From positions 33,946,643 to 34,010,642 of the forward strand of contig NC_088714.1 in NCBI RefSeq assembly GCF_963576615.1: a stretch of DNA of 64,000 nt. The letters are read 5' to 3'. This DNA comes from Watersipora subatra (lineage: Eukaryota > Bryozoa > Gymnolaemata > Cheilostomatida > Watersiporidae). The position numbers and the translations under genes are program-made. Position 1 is the first letter of the stretch, and the number at the start of each line of letters is the position of its first letter. The notes below the pieces were generated by a model, which had not been told where the DNA came from, ran no database searches, and saw only the letters and a program-made list of their open reading frames with translations. Shown one piece after another: positions 11,401 through 22,383 of this stretch.

Positions 11401-11921
11401 GGCACCCTTAACTTACCTATATAAGACTAGGTACCCTTAACTTACCTATATAAGATTAAATACCTTTAACTTACCTATATAAGACTACGTACCCTTAACT
11501 TACCTATATAAGACTAGGTACCCTTAACTTACCTATATAAGACTAAATACCTTAAACTTACCTATATAAAACTAAGTACCCTTAACTTGCCTATATAAGA
11601 CTACGTACCCTTAACTTACCTATATAAGACTAGGTACCCTTAACTTACCTATATAAGGCTAGGTACCTTTAACTTACCTACATAAGACTAGGTACCCTTA
11701 ACTTACCTATATAAGACTAAATACCTTAAACTTACCTATATAAAACTAAGTACCCTTAACTTACCTATATAAGACTACGTACCCTTAACTTACCTATATA
11801 AGACTAAGTACCCTTAACTTACCTATATAAGACTACGTACCCTTAACTTACCTATATAAGACTAAGTACCCTTAACTTACCTATATAAGACTAGGTACCC
11901 TTAACTTACCTATATAAGGCT
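8402..11921. repeat. 29-bp minisatellite array, about 120 units
   Basis: The consensus unit is ACTTACCTATATAAGACTAG followed by GTACCCTTA. The period of 29 is read directly from the spacing of GGTACC sites. Variants are AAATACCTTA, AAGTACC, ACGTACC and GGCACC. Between about 10020 and 11880 they occur in repeating blocks, for example AAATACC-AAGTACC-ACGTACC-AGGTACC-AGGTACC (five units, 145 bp), so the array has higher-order structure in its right half. The left half is more irregular. TATATAAG in each unit resembles a TATA box, but nothing else suggests promoter activity. Confidence 0.95.
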
Positions 11922-11983
11922 ATTGTTTCTAAATATTGAAAAGCAAAGTAAGCGGGCCAAAACTGTCTTGTTAATTTATATGA

Positions 11984-12220
11984 ACACTCTCCGTCATCTC
12001 TTCAATGGTTTGCTATGCAGTGTTGTGGCACTGGATATACATCAGCTCTAATGTGGCAAGCACTCTTGCCTTCATGCTATTCGCAACTTGTATTGGTATT
12101 TTCTGCTATACATGCAGTGATCCTTCCGATCCGTATGGTGTCACCCAGTACGTAGCAAGTATTGCCTCTAGCTGGATTCTCATTTTTATCACTGTCCTTA
12201 TCCCCGTCCTTCCAAGATAA
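11984..12220 (+). CDS. membrane-protein exon, possible P4-ATPase (ATP10-like) C-terminus
   Basis: An open frame from 11984 to the stop at 12218-12220 encodes two hydrophobic segments. The first is around LAFMLFATCIGIFCY. A polar loop (CSDPSDPYGVTQY) follows, then a second segment ending ITVLIPVLPR. Class 5 phospholipid flippases (ATP10 type) end with a similar arrangement: a transmembrane helix, a loop containing N/D-P-Y-x-x-x-Q, and a last helix ending L-L-P-R. That is likeness of pattern only. A start ATG exists at 12005, but no signal decides between an internal exon and a short gene. No donor follows the LPR, so either this is the true end or the copy is broken. No other exon of such a gene was found; upstream lies the 29-bp array. 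It is convergent with MED11. Confidence 0.35.
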   Translation, partial: TLSVISSMVCYAVLWHWIYISSNVASTLAFMLFATCIGIFCYTCSDPSDPYGVTQYVASIASSWILIFITVLIPVLPR

Positions 12221-13103
12221 GAAAAACCCTAATCTGTGTGAAGGCCATTAGCAGCCTCAGAGACTGCTGTAGCACTGCTTCCATAATAAGCATTTGTTTG
12301 CCAATCTGACATTCTGTGTAGCTGTCAACTTTTGACTTCAATCATCTAGCCTTACCAAATGTATAGACTGATTACAAACCATGTTTATCCGATTAGGAGG
12401 GCAGCATATCTAGAAATACACTGTGTTTTGCGTGTCTACCAACTGACCAATACATATCTTTTAGGATGGTATGTATTGTGATGGCCAACTCTCTCTAGCC
12501 CACCGATGTTATTCAAACAAGATCTCTTCTGAAGAAACTAAGGCTAGGCATTAGAGTTCAAAGGATTTAGTTCTTTCTAGTCTTAATGTTTTCTGAGCAT
12601 GTTCTTTCAAACCTTATTTCCTTTTGCAGTTTTATCACACCCCATAATGTGTCTAATGAAGTTTCCCTGTCAAATTTGTTGTATAAACGATCAATTTGAT
12701 ACTGATACTTTTCATACCAACTTTAAAGACTTTCCATTAGAGCTTTACAGCGTTGTGTTGGTAGTCGTTTCCAAGACATGGAACAATTACTCAGTGCTGG
12801 TGATAGACAAACAATTGTCTTGTGTTTATTTCAATTGAAGCCATCAGATACCATATTACTTGTAATTTCAGCTTTAAACTAATATTACAGCATTAAAAAG
12901 GTCAATCATGATAATAGCTGTACAAACAAAAAAACATGTTCAATTATGAGACATATTTGGTTCTGATGTTTGCTTATAAAAAACTTGTGGTTTTAGTAGC
13001 GACCCTTAAAAAAACAAAAATCTATATTATAAAATGCAATAATGAGATACAACTTTAACAAACTATTTCCCTTAGCTAATTCCCACACAAAGAAAGAAAT
13101 CAG
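12221..13103. other. intergenic; includes MED11 3' flank
   Basis: No repeat or convincing gene. The ORF at 12599-12838 has no recognisable features and is probably chance. The right part should hold the MED11 3' untranslated region. Confidence 0.4.
12825..12830 (-). terminator. candidate MED11 polyadenylation signal
   Basis: TTTATT on the plus strand is AATAAA on the minus strand, about 275 bases after the MED11 stop codon. No closer AATAAA is seen. Weak evidence because the hexamer is common in AT-rich DNA. Confidence 0.3.
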
Positions 13104-13298
13104 CTAAATGTTGGGAAGATTTGGGAGAGTCTGGCCCAGCATGGGTGGGAGAGTCTGTCCCAGCATGGGAACAGGCAGCTGGTGAGATAAGGCCTTCCTG
13201 AGTTCACTCTGATACCCCATGGCTTGCGAACTCTCTATCCGCAGCTTTTCTAACTCTTCCAATCTGCTAGCAACATGATCGGTCCTTTGCACAGACAA
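13104..13298 (-). CDS. MED11: MED11 exon 3 (terminal)
   Basis: The acceptor TTTCAG (13304-13299) is preceded by a T/A-rich tract, and the stop TAG is at 13106-13104. It encodes the last conserved helix and a lineage-specific tail of about 35 residues rich in P, L and Q with a duplicated MLGQTLP motif. Confidence 0.85.
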   Translation of the reverse strand: MSVQRTDHVASRLEELEKLRIESSQAMGYQSELRKALSHQLPVPMLGQTLPPMLGQTLPNLPNI

Positions 13299-16200
13299 CT
13301 GAAAATTGACATTTATATTATGCTGATTACATCGAATGATTTGAAGAGTTCTTATGGACATGAGTTCATATGCCTGGAAGCGTGCCAGAGGTAGTGCACT
13401 ATTGGCTATCCACATTCAATAACACAAAATCATACTACGCCGCCATGTGGGACTTTTAATGTACAAGAAATAATAACTATAGATATCCACTCTATTCATA
13501 TACAATGTAACTATAGACATCTACTCTATTCATATAACTATAGATGTCTACTCTATTTATATAACTATAGATATCTACTCTATTCATATAACTATAGACG
13601 TCTACTCTATTCATATAACTATAGATATCTACTTTATTCATATAACTATAGACGTCTACTCTATTCATATAACTATAGACGTCCACCCTATTTATATAAC
13701 TATAGATATCTACTTTATTCATATAACTATATATACCTACTCTATTCATATAACTATAATAGATATCTACTCCATGGATCCATGTTTGCTCTATTTATAT
13801 ATGCAATTAAAAACCATTTGAAGTGGATAGTGGAATCATTTAATCTCAGACTGAGGCGTTGCTATAGAAGAAATGCTAGTTTGCTGTAATTATTAGTGTT
13901 GATAAGGAAGAATTCATTTAATATGCTCTTGCTGTGCGCTATTGTCGCTCTTGACAATGAACCTATTTGGTTGATGATCACACGCGAAACATAACACTCC
14001 TACAATTGTTGGTGCCTGAAACTCCACATATCTAACATTGGTTAAAAAGAAAAAGATTAAAACCATAATTTATAATGAGAGAGGGCTAATGAAGGTCAGA
14101 CCCAATATTCCCGAGAGGGGCATTGACAAATGAATAAATTAATGAGGAAAAATGATTGACGAACTGTGCACTGAACACGTAATTGCTATCCAGATTTCTG
14201 TTATACTATTTATTATATCATCATGTCTGTACAGTCATGGATGTTTATATTTTCATATTTGCATCACAGCTTTGATAATTACGAGTGGCTGATAATTTAC
14301 GCACCATTAGTTATCAGATTTGTCATTTCGACGATTCTCGCTGCCATCTTTTGTGCCAGGCCTTAATTAACTTCTACAGAATTCCGATGTCTATTAGAAA
14401 GCAAAAACTTCGCATTGATAGAATACTTTTCAGAAATTGTGCTGAAATGGCCAGAAAACACAAACTACCATAAACACAACTTATAGTTCCCGTTCAGAAG
14501 CTTAAGGTTTAGCTCTTTACACTGTCCTTGACCTGATATTATCTAACATAATCATATATGTACCATCATATCAATAGAACACCTGTTATGTACCATCATA
14601 TCAATAGAACACCTGTTATGTACCATCATATCAATAGAACACCTGTTATGTACCATCATATCAATAGAACACCTGTTATGTACCATCATAGCAATAGAAC
14701 ACCTGTTATGTACCATCATATCAATAGAACACCTGTTATGTACCATCATAGCAATAGAACACCTGTTATGTACCATCATATCAATAGAACACCTGTTATG
14801 TACCATCATATCAATAGAACACCTGTTATGTACCATCATATCAATAGAACACCTGTTATGTACCATCATAGCAATAGAACACCTGTTATGTACCATCATA
14901 TCAATAGAACACCTGTTATGTACCATCATAGCAATAGAACACCTGTTATGTACCATCATATCAATAGAACACCTGTTATGCTGACACAAATGCCAGAAAG
15001 TTGTGCAAGTTTTGAGTAGCAAATTGTAAACATGCCCCTTTGAAAGCCTGTCAAATTGGTTAACACAGTACAACCAAAAATATATCCCAACTCTAATGTA
15101 AATAAATATCATCTAATCCAAGGCTAGCAAACAATTTTAATTAAGCATTTCTACGTTATTTTACACGATGAACTGTGTATAAGGAGAACAGATAATATAC
15201 AAAGTACGTGGAATTCTCACACTGTATCAACAAAGGACGTTAGGATGAGAAATGTACTGCCTTATTTCTTATAGCTCAGCAGCCTTTCTTCAATATTGTC
15301 TTCAAAATGAGAGTGCAGAAAAAGCTTGCCTGTTTTATTTCAATAAAAGATACAAATAAGATAATTTACTACCTGAAACACAAAATACAGTAAATACTTT
15401 GAAAACCCTAATAAAAAGATCAACATGCATTTGTTGAATACTTAAAAATAATGAGAGAGTTAATGAACAACTGAGCTTCGGTATCGGGTTTTCTCAGTGA
15501 TATTCAAATTCCGAATTTTGTTTGGCATTTGAGACAAGGAAATTTAGAAGCTTTTTCAGATGCTGATTGTTTTGGAGATCCAAGATGTTAAAAAGATGGG
15601 ACTGGAATCTATGAACATAATATGTTCATACGATTGCACATTCTGACTGCCTGGGTCACATATCTATAACCATTCCACTCTACTCTAATATAACCATTCC
15701 CACTCGACTCTAATATAACCATTCCCACTCTACTCTAATATAACCATTCCCACTCTACTCTAATGTAACCATTCCCACTCTACTCTAATATAACCATTCC
15801 CACTCTAATATAACCATTCCCACTCTACTCTAGTATAACCATTCCTACTCTACTCTAATATAACCATTCCCACTCTACTCTAATATAACCATTCCCACTC
15901 TACTCTAATATAACCATTCCCACTCTACTCTAATATAACCATTCCCACTCTACTCTTAATTTGTGCATAACTGTGCGCTTGATCTTTTCACTGATTGTCA
16001 GTATGTTAAAAACAAAATCTGAAATATGTGAAAAGTGAAAACAGTATTTTTTAATTATGTAGGATTTGAGGTAAAATAAAACCGAATAAAATAATAGGTT
16101 TGAACAAAAGTTTTAAAAGATATAATGTTATTACAAAGAAGATTTTTGATTTTCAACTCATGTTTGTAACCTCCGCTGGCTTTGCAGAGTTTCTATAAGG

Positions 16201-18318
16201 CTGGTGCATGATCCGCTTTATAGCTTTCATCATTAAAATCTACAAACGAACTATATTTGCATCATCAATAAATACCATATACTACATACATGTTATATAT
16301 ATAATAAAATACCAAGTATTTCAAACATATTATACATATAATCAATACCAATTATTTCATACATATTATATATACAATCAAATACCAAATATTACATACA
16401 TATTATATATAATTAAACACCAAATATTACCTAATTGTTATATATATATATAATTGAATACCAAATGTTACTTAATCATTATATCTATAATACAATACCA
16501 AATATTACATACATAATATATATATAATCAAATACCAAATATTACTTATACATAATCAAATACCAAATGCAGTCAACTAAAAAAAAAATTTGTTGCTTTG
16601 TGAAAAATTATATTTTATTTTAGCTATACTTCTCACATAATTTACCAAAAAGATATTAAAACTAATCAAAATATTACATAAAAAGCAATGTATACTTTGT
16701 TTACAATAATAGGTTTTATAGCAGGAAAACAATATTTGCTTAAGATGCTTGTTATGGCAAAAACCTAAGTTCTAAAATAAAAAATAGGTGAGTTAACCGG
16801 CACTCCAGATTCTTTATGCAGCCATGAATTTTCTGACAAAATACTTGAAGGTCATTTTGTTTTAGGATCCAAACTCAGCTGCCTTGCACAAAGCCATATT
16901 AGAATTCTTATGTATTATACTACATAAAATCCATATGAAAAGATTATCCTTAAAAATAAAGTACAGTCATACCTCGATATACGCGCGTAATGCATTCTGG
17001 GACTGAGCTCTTATGTCAATTTTACTCATGACCCAGGGCACTATGTCCTATATAAAATAACATTTTTAAAATAAGATTTTTATCTGTTACCAAACCATGG
17101 AAAAACACAAAACAGGGTATTACAATGAAAAATGTGTTTTAATTGTTATAATTTAGTACATACGTTAACAAAGTAACAAATACCCATTTAATTAACATGT
17201 AACATTATTATGTACACTAAGGTGTCTTTACCTTCGAGACAGACATGGTAGCTAACAGCAGTCTGAGAGACTTGAGAGCAACTTGTTCGGTACACTAAAT
17301 TTTTGTGACACTACGTAACATAAAATTTAAATTAGACTTAAAATGAATTTAGTTTGCTAAGCACACACTTGAAGCTAAGTTTTAATTTTTTACGAAACTT
17401 TAATTTTACCGCCCTTATTTTTTATCACGTTTTTGATTTTTGTGCTTTTTGCGTCGCGTTCACCATGAATTTTAGCCAACCTTGTGAAAACTTTTTCAAA
17501 CTGAGTCGAGGAGTAGGACCAAGCGATGCGGTTCCCGAAAGCGGCCTCTCGCATATTTGGTCATAGTGGCAATCGAGAGTCGGCTCGTATGCTAGTAACT
17601 CAAAGAACACTCGCTTCTTGAAAAAAAAACTCGCTCTAAATTCTGCTCATATCTCGATTTTTCCCTATCGTTAGGGACTCGAATGTCGAACAATGACTGC
17701 ATGACAAGATAGCTGACCTGCCAATCTTTTTGTGCACCATAACTGCTGCCTGTATGGGGATGTGTTGTGGAGACTTGAGAGAGATAGTTAATCTGCTTTA
17801 ATAGATTACTCTCAATGCTATTGACTGTCTTGAGAAAAGCGTGAGCATGTCCTTCAGCTGTCTTGTTGTTTGGCTTGTCCTTAGAATACTCACCAGCAGC
17901 CAAAGCTAAAAGATATCCTAGCGATGAGCGGTAAGATGAGCGGTAACGGGTTAGTGAATATTAGTCCATGCTCCAAGTCAGACTGGAAAAGCGAAAGGAC
18001 TATCAAAGAATCACTACTAAGGAATCATACTACTAATCATTCCTTCCATACGGTGAGTTAAACTTAAACACACGCAGTCGAATATTCAGAAGATTGATTA
18101 AAGTCACGATTTTCTAGTTAAAGAAGAAAGGCAAAGGCTAAAAGATGATTAGTAAGCATTTATATTTTAAGTAAACATGAAGAGAAAAGAAATAAATATA
18201 GAAATAAATGAAATGAATGAAAGAGTGACTTACAAGCGTATTCCAGGGCTGATGATATGTCATGCTCTATCTTCTCTAGATTATGGAGCCGTTCAACAGC
18301 AGTTCCAGAAGATGCCAT
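13104..18318 (-). CDS. MED11: Mediator complex subunit 11 (three exons)
   Basis: MED11 is a small helical subunit of the Mediator head module, which links activators and RNA polymerase II at promoters in the nucleus. Three minus-strand exons (18318-18234, 17905-17718, 13298-13104) join with fitting phases (1, then 0) and GT-AG borders to give 155 codons. The N-terminus MASSGTAVERLHNLEKIEHD matches the family's opening R-L-x-x-L-E-x-I-E pattern. The centre holds LLKQINYLSQVSTTHPHTGS then SYGAQKDWQ, equivalent to the family's I-x-Y-L-T-Q-V-x-T-x-x-P-H-x-G-S-S-Y-x-x-x-K-D. The last exon begins LSVQRTDHVASRLEELEKLR, matching the final helix. Animal MED11 is normally about 117 residues. Here a proline-rich tail follows with a repeated MLGQTLP. 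The large second intron is full of repeats. No frame break is seen, so the gene is probably functional. Confidence 0.9.
13492..13765. repeat. 27-bp minisatellite in MED11 intron 2
   Basis: About ten units of CTATTCATATAACTATAGAT plus GTCTACT. The period is a multiple of three, so the minus strand stays open and gives a spurious 9-residue repeat protein. Confidence 0.9.
13766..14557. other. MED11 intron 2, unique part
   Basis: No repeat or exon recognised. The plus-strand ORF at 14285-14473 (62 residues, basic, cysteine-containing) has no recognised relative. Confidence 0.4.
14558..14977. repeat. 30-bp minisatellite, 14 units, six-unit higher order
   Basis: Fourteen exact-length units of ATGTACCATCATATCAATAG plus AACACCTGTT. 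The only variable base is T or G in TATCAA/TAGCAA. The order is T T T T G T G T T T G T G T, so units 3-8 are repeated as units 9-14, a 180-bp block duplication. Because 30 is a multiple of three, both strands stay open. Confidence 0.95.
14978..15659. other. MED11 intron 2, unique part
   Basis: AT-rich, with no exon or repeat recognised on either strand. Confidence 0.4.
15660..15957. repeat. 23-bp minisatellite in MED11 intron 2
   Basis: About 13 units of ATAACCATTCCCACTCTACT plus CTA, with one shortened unit near 15790-15806. Strand-asymmetric: pyrimidine-rich on plus. Confidence 0.92.
16250..16565. repeat. AT-rich degenerate tandem repeat
   Basis: Units of about 30-40 bp built from TACATATTATATATAATCAA and ATACCAAATATTAC with TATATA runs. 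It lies in MED11 intron 2. The overlapping ORF at 16208 is repeat-derived. Confidence 0.8.
16566..16963. other. MED11 intron 2, unique part
   Basis: AT-rich, nothing recognised. Confidence 0.35.
16964..17660. mobile_element. pogo/Tigger-like MITE in MED11 intron 2
   Basis: The left end CAGTCATACCTCGATATACG is preceded by TA (16962-16963). The interior around 17310-17480 matches the MITE at 60046-60951, sharing TTGAAGCTAAGTTTTA and ATTTTAGCC with nearby blocks. The right inverted repeat is not clear; sequence near 17640-17662 (CTCATATCTCGATTTTT) may be its decayed form. No transposase is encoded. It ends within about 60 bp of the MED11 exon 2 donor. Confidence 0.55.
17718..17905 (-). CDS. MED11: MED11 exon 2
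   Basis: Acceptor CTTTTAG (17912-17906), donor GTCAGC after KDWQ (17717-17712). It carries the most conserved core of the protein, including the P-H-T-G-S-S-Y segment. Reading on past the donor gives a sequence unlike the family, which supports the splice. Confidence 0.9.
18234..18318 (-). CDS. MED11: MED11 exon 1
   Basis: The start ATG is at 18318-18316 (minus). The exon encodes 28 residues and one base of the next codon, then the donor GTAAGTC (18233-18227). The ATG choice gives the family's usual short N-terminus before the R-L-x-x-L-E helix. Confidence 0.88.
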
Positions 18319-20139
18319 CACACAGAGCTGGACAGTTTAAAACAACAATTATTGCAAGTATTGCGATAGATCAAGTAGAAAAGTCTTACATGAAGCGAAT
18401 AATGTTGTTTAAAAGTTAACTAACAGTGAGGACTGACAGCGAGGAAATTAATGGAGCTAAATGAACAAATAATAACTATAGTAAGCGAATGTCACCACAA
18501 AATGGGGCTTACTAATGGTTTTATGCAATTTCAACATGATGTTTTAGCAACACTTTAAATTAAAAATCGACAAAGAGAATTTTTGCATGTTTAAAACGTC
18601 AATGAAAAACAGCGATGCAATGTATGTTACAATCAGAAGCGGCGTATTATTTCTAGTATGGTAAATACCGGTGTTACCTAGTTTATTTACCGTCCTGGGA
18701 TAAAGGTGTTTCATGGAAAAGGTGAGATAAAGTACAACTATTTAAAGTTTGCCAAAAGGAAACTTGAACAATAGTTTGTTAAATAAAAAATACATAAAAA
18801 ATTCATTGATTTATAAAACAATTTTATAACTTCATTTCCAGTAATAATATGCATATATTGTAATATATATAGTGTGCAATAGATACACATGGTGAAACGT
18901 TAATTTTCCAATTACATATAAATACCAAAACTTCCAATATTGAACTAAATCAATGAAAAATATAGTGTAAAAAATGATAATTGTAACTGCATGTATGATT
19001 ATTAGACATAGAGCATTCTACAATCTCTCTCTTACCAAGCTATATCATGAAAACCACAAAGTTGTCTGTGTCCGAATCTCTAATCCTCTCTCTGGCCTTC
19101 AATAAATGATATTTCATCTTTTCACAAATTAAGTTGGCCTTTAGACTGACGCATCAGCATCTCTAACTAACCCAAAACAGTTATTACATTGTCCTTGAAT
19201 CGCTAGACGTATTGAGCTAAGTTGAACGTAGGTATATAGGTACAGTAGGTATGTAGGTACAGTAGGTATGTAGGTACAGTAGGTATGTAGGTACAGTAGG
19301 TATGTTCACTCATTGATCAAGTCTCAGCCCAAGAGGAACTCACAGACTGGTTCAGTCGATCTACTTCATAATCCACTCCGAATTTTCCTCAAAATTGAGC
19401 TCAGGCAAGTATTTTCTGATAACATCTAATTCCTGGTAGCAATAAACTGTTTGTGTGAACTAAATTATGGGCAATCAACAGAAATAATTAACCAATTCTC
19501 AATAAAATTTCAATTTTTTTATTTTGCCCCACTTAATACCACTTTGCCCCCTTTATTTTCGCTTTTTCCCAATTATTTTCGCCATTCTGGGAAAAAATAT
19601 TTTTTCCGCCCAAAATGTTAATCCTGTTTACATTCGTTTGGTTTTGAAGTTGAACTGTTGAGAAATCGCCTGATCCAAGTCCTCATTGATGCATCCAGAG
19701 CATGAACTGATAAGATATTTTTTGGGTATAAAAAAAAATCTTATAGCTATTGTTGATGAACAGTTGTTCAAAATTTGAGTTTGTGATAAGGAATTCTTTA
19801 CTGATGATCCATTCCGGAAAAAAGTGCAATTTTAGAGTTGTTACTTGATGAGTAATGCAGGTCCTAAAGTAGCACAGTGCATTTCATTTTTGCCACAAAT
19901 TAGTAACAGCAAATGAAGACAGTGAGACGCTTTATAAAGCAGCCATTGTAAGCTACATGTAATTGCGGTACATCTATGCATTAGCTAGTAGACAGTAACA
20001 TAGACCTTTTTCTAGTCCCTAAATATGAGAGTCACTGAGAGAGAACTTTTTGGATGGGAGTTGTCATCACATACTCAAATATGCCACATTCTAGCGATTC
20101 AACTTTTTCATATTATTTATATTCAAAATGCCCGCCAAA
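18319..20139. other. MED11 upstream region
   Basis: Should contain the MED11 promoter, but no clear TATA or initiator is picked out. AT-rich. A stretch at 19520-19620 has repeated T-rich and CCC-rich motifs. No other gene recognised. Confidence 0.4.
19229..19305. repeat. 17-bp minisatellite
   Basis: About four and a half units of TAGGTACAGTAGGTATG. Confidence 0.92.
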
Positions 20140-21180
20140 CAGAACCAATGCTAACTCGTAAAGCAAAGAGCTATTATAAGATCTTTGATCGTTGAAGTAG
20201 TACAACCAAGTGTCACACAGGAGAGCCAAAGTCCAGCATAGAGCAAGTTGTATGTCACAAACAAAGTGCTATAGGTGGGTTGATGAATTCAAGAATGGAA
20301 CAGAAGATATTGCTGATGAGTCATGAAGGGGTAGACCAGTAGATGTTTCAACTCCACACATAGTAGCTGAATTAGAAAAGCTGGTTAAATCTGATAGAAA
20401 AGTCACAACAGATGATGTTGCTGGGACAATGGAAATTCACATGGAACTGCATAAAATGTTGACCATGAGAAGTTAGCCTTCAACAGAGTTAGCGCGTGTT
20501 AAGCACCCAAAATGCAGACTGATGGTGACAATGTGCAGCGTGTCATGGCTGCCAGAGTGCATGAGAAGACTCAGACTGGAAGATGATGCTTTCCTATCTA
20601 GCTTTGTAACCACAAATGAAACGAATGTATCGTTACAAAATCAAAGCAAAAGGCAATTAAATGAGTGGAAGCATACAGACTCACCTGTAAAGAAGAAGTT
20701 TCAGGCACAAAAGGAAACAGGGGAAGTAATGCTCAGAGTATTCTAGGATGAAAATGGTCCTAAACTTTGGATTTCAAGAGCCAAGGTGACACTGTTAACT
20801 CGTAAAATTACTTTGAGCTCCAGGGTGTGGTGAAACGTGACATAAGAAACAAGAGAAGAGACCACCAGGCAAACGGTGTTGTGTTGTACCAGGTCAATGC
20901 TAGCCCTCATACTGCTGCACATACAAAACCCAAGATTGAGGAACTGGCCTAAGAAGTCCTACTACAGGCTTCTTATCATCCAGATCCAGATTAATGAACC
21001 ACATGAGAGGCAAGCACTTTACTGCTGATGCAGCTATCATTGAAACAGTTCGTAAATGGTTTAAAACCAGGCCGCCAGAATTTTACTTTGCAGGAATTGA
21101 GAACCTTGTAGGAAGGTGGGACAAGTGTATAAAAAAGGAGACTGTTGAAATGTGAAAAAATGTAAAGCTCTATCTTATTG
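20140..21180 (+). pseudogene. decayed mariner-family transposase
   Basis: Mariner transposases are cut-and-paste enzymes with an N-terminal helix-turn-helix and a D,D34D catalytic domain. On the plus strand several frames show family blocks in order. A CYRWVDEFKNGTEDIADES stretch with RGRP after it lies at about 20270-20340. RQLNEWKHTDSPVKKKFQAQ then MLRVF lies at 20650-20745. An H-T-A block lies near 20910. Finally FTADAAIIETVRKWFKTRPP and EFYFAGIENLVGRWDKCIKK lie at 21020-21140. Stops and frame changes interrupt it many times. Flanking inverted repeats were not found. The ORF at 20522-20746 is one surviving piece. Confidence 0.8.
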
Positions 21181-21890
21181 TAATACAATATTATGACAAC
21201 ATTCCCAATACTTATTGACTGAGGTTCCTCTATACATATATATGGTTTGCCAAAGAGTTACCACAAAATAAAGAGTTTGTCACGTGAAAATGCTTTGTTT
21301 TGAAAGCAAAACCATCATTGAAAAATATACGACATGATTACAATACAATGTTATAAATAATTGTAATGATGAAATACCTGCTATTTTTTTCTTAGTTATT
21401 TCCTTAGATTGGTGATGAGAAAAGGTTTCCATTAATCAGAACAAGTATTTCCACACAACGAGAACTAGTGATTAAATAGAATGTAATGTACTGTATATGT
21501 AAAACATACCATTAAACCTGCTAACATACATGCCCTAAACAATCAAAGGCATATATGGTTATCATGGAAGAATTTCATACAGGTTGTTTTTGAATGGGTA
21601 AGCCTGGTGATTTTCATTATGCATTAAAAGCTGCTGAAGTCAAATAGTCTACAACTGACCAGGCGCTTTTGGTTTGTGAAATAATGTCATCGACAAGTAA
21701 GTAAATTGTACATTACTGTCATATTTTAATTATGAAGGTAAGAGGTGTTGAAAACTAGTGATTTATTATATTAATTAACTGATTTAGGTTTTCAGTTTAG
21801 GTTGATTTAGTGAAATTGTTATTGATTTTTGGATTGCTTGATATTCGCTGAAAGTGATATTTAGACCTTTTTAGATCAATTATGGTATGA
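21181..21890. other. AT-rich, no feature recognised
   Basis: No coding signal or clear repeat. Confidence 0.35.
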
Positions 21891-21894
21891 ATCA

Positions 21895-22185
21895 ATATGT
21901 TATAGCGAGCAAAACTTTGTATTTGGTCTGCACTGATTTTATATTTGGTCTGTGATGACTTAATATTTGGTTTCTGCTGACTTTATATTTGGTCTGTGAT
22001 GCCTTTATATTTGGTCTGCGCTGATTTTATATTTGGTCCATGCTGACTTTATATTTGGTCTGTGCTGACTTTATATTTGATGTGCTGAATTTATATTTGG
22101 TCTGTTCTGACTTCATATTTTGTCTGTGTTGACTTTATGTTTGGTCTCTGCTGACTTTATATTTGGTCTGTGATGATGTTATATA
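21895..22185. repeat. 22-bp minisatellite
   Basis: About 13 diverged units of TTTATATTTGGTCTGTGCTG plus AC. The right end overlaps the C-terminal end of the hAT remnant. Confidence 0.9.
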
Positions 22186-22383
22186 TGTGAAATCTTTCAC
22201 AACTGATTCTGTATCTACATGTATTTCAACATCTTTATATATGTGTAATATTAGAAGATTATTTAGACGAGCCTGCCCGATAGTGCTCCTCATCGCTGTT
22301 TTGATTTGCTTCAATCCAGAAAAGGATCTCTCACTCACTGCATTAGTGGCAGGCAAAACCAATACCAAATTAGTGAGCCTCAT
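22135..22383 (-). pseudogene. hAT transposase C-terminal dimerisation domain
   Basis: The minus strand encodes LVLVLPATNAVSERSFSGLK then IKTAMRSTIGQARLNNLLIL. The P-A-T-N-A-x-S-E-R-x-F-S and R-L-N-N-L-L motifs define the hAT family C-terminal dimerisation region. Only this domain is present; the catalytic core is missing upstream (above 22400). The tail runs into the 22-bp repeat array. An isolated fragment. Confidence 0.85.

Noticed and set aside
8402-11921. Possible CRISPR array or promoter array (TATATAAG in each unit)
   Set aside because: Units are contiguous with no unique spacers, in an animal-type genome. TATA-like words recur only because the unit is repeated.
12599-12838. 79-residue ORF between the P4-ATPase-like exon and MED11
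   Set aside because: No motif, no splice or start context, and lies where the MED11 3' region is expected.
13492-13749. 85-residue ORF with MNRVDVYSY repeats
   Set aside because: By-product of the 27-bp minisatellite in the MED11 intron.
14552-15112. 186-residue minus and 153-residue plus ORFs with a 10-residue period
   Set aside because: Both arise from the 30-bp array staying open because its unit is a multiple of three. No coding evidence beyond that.
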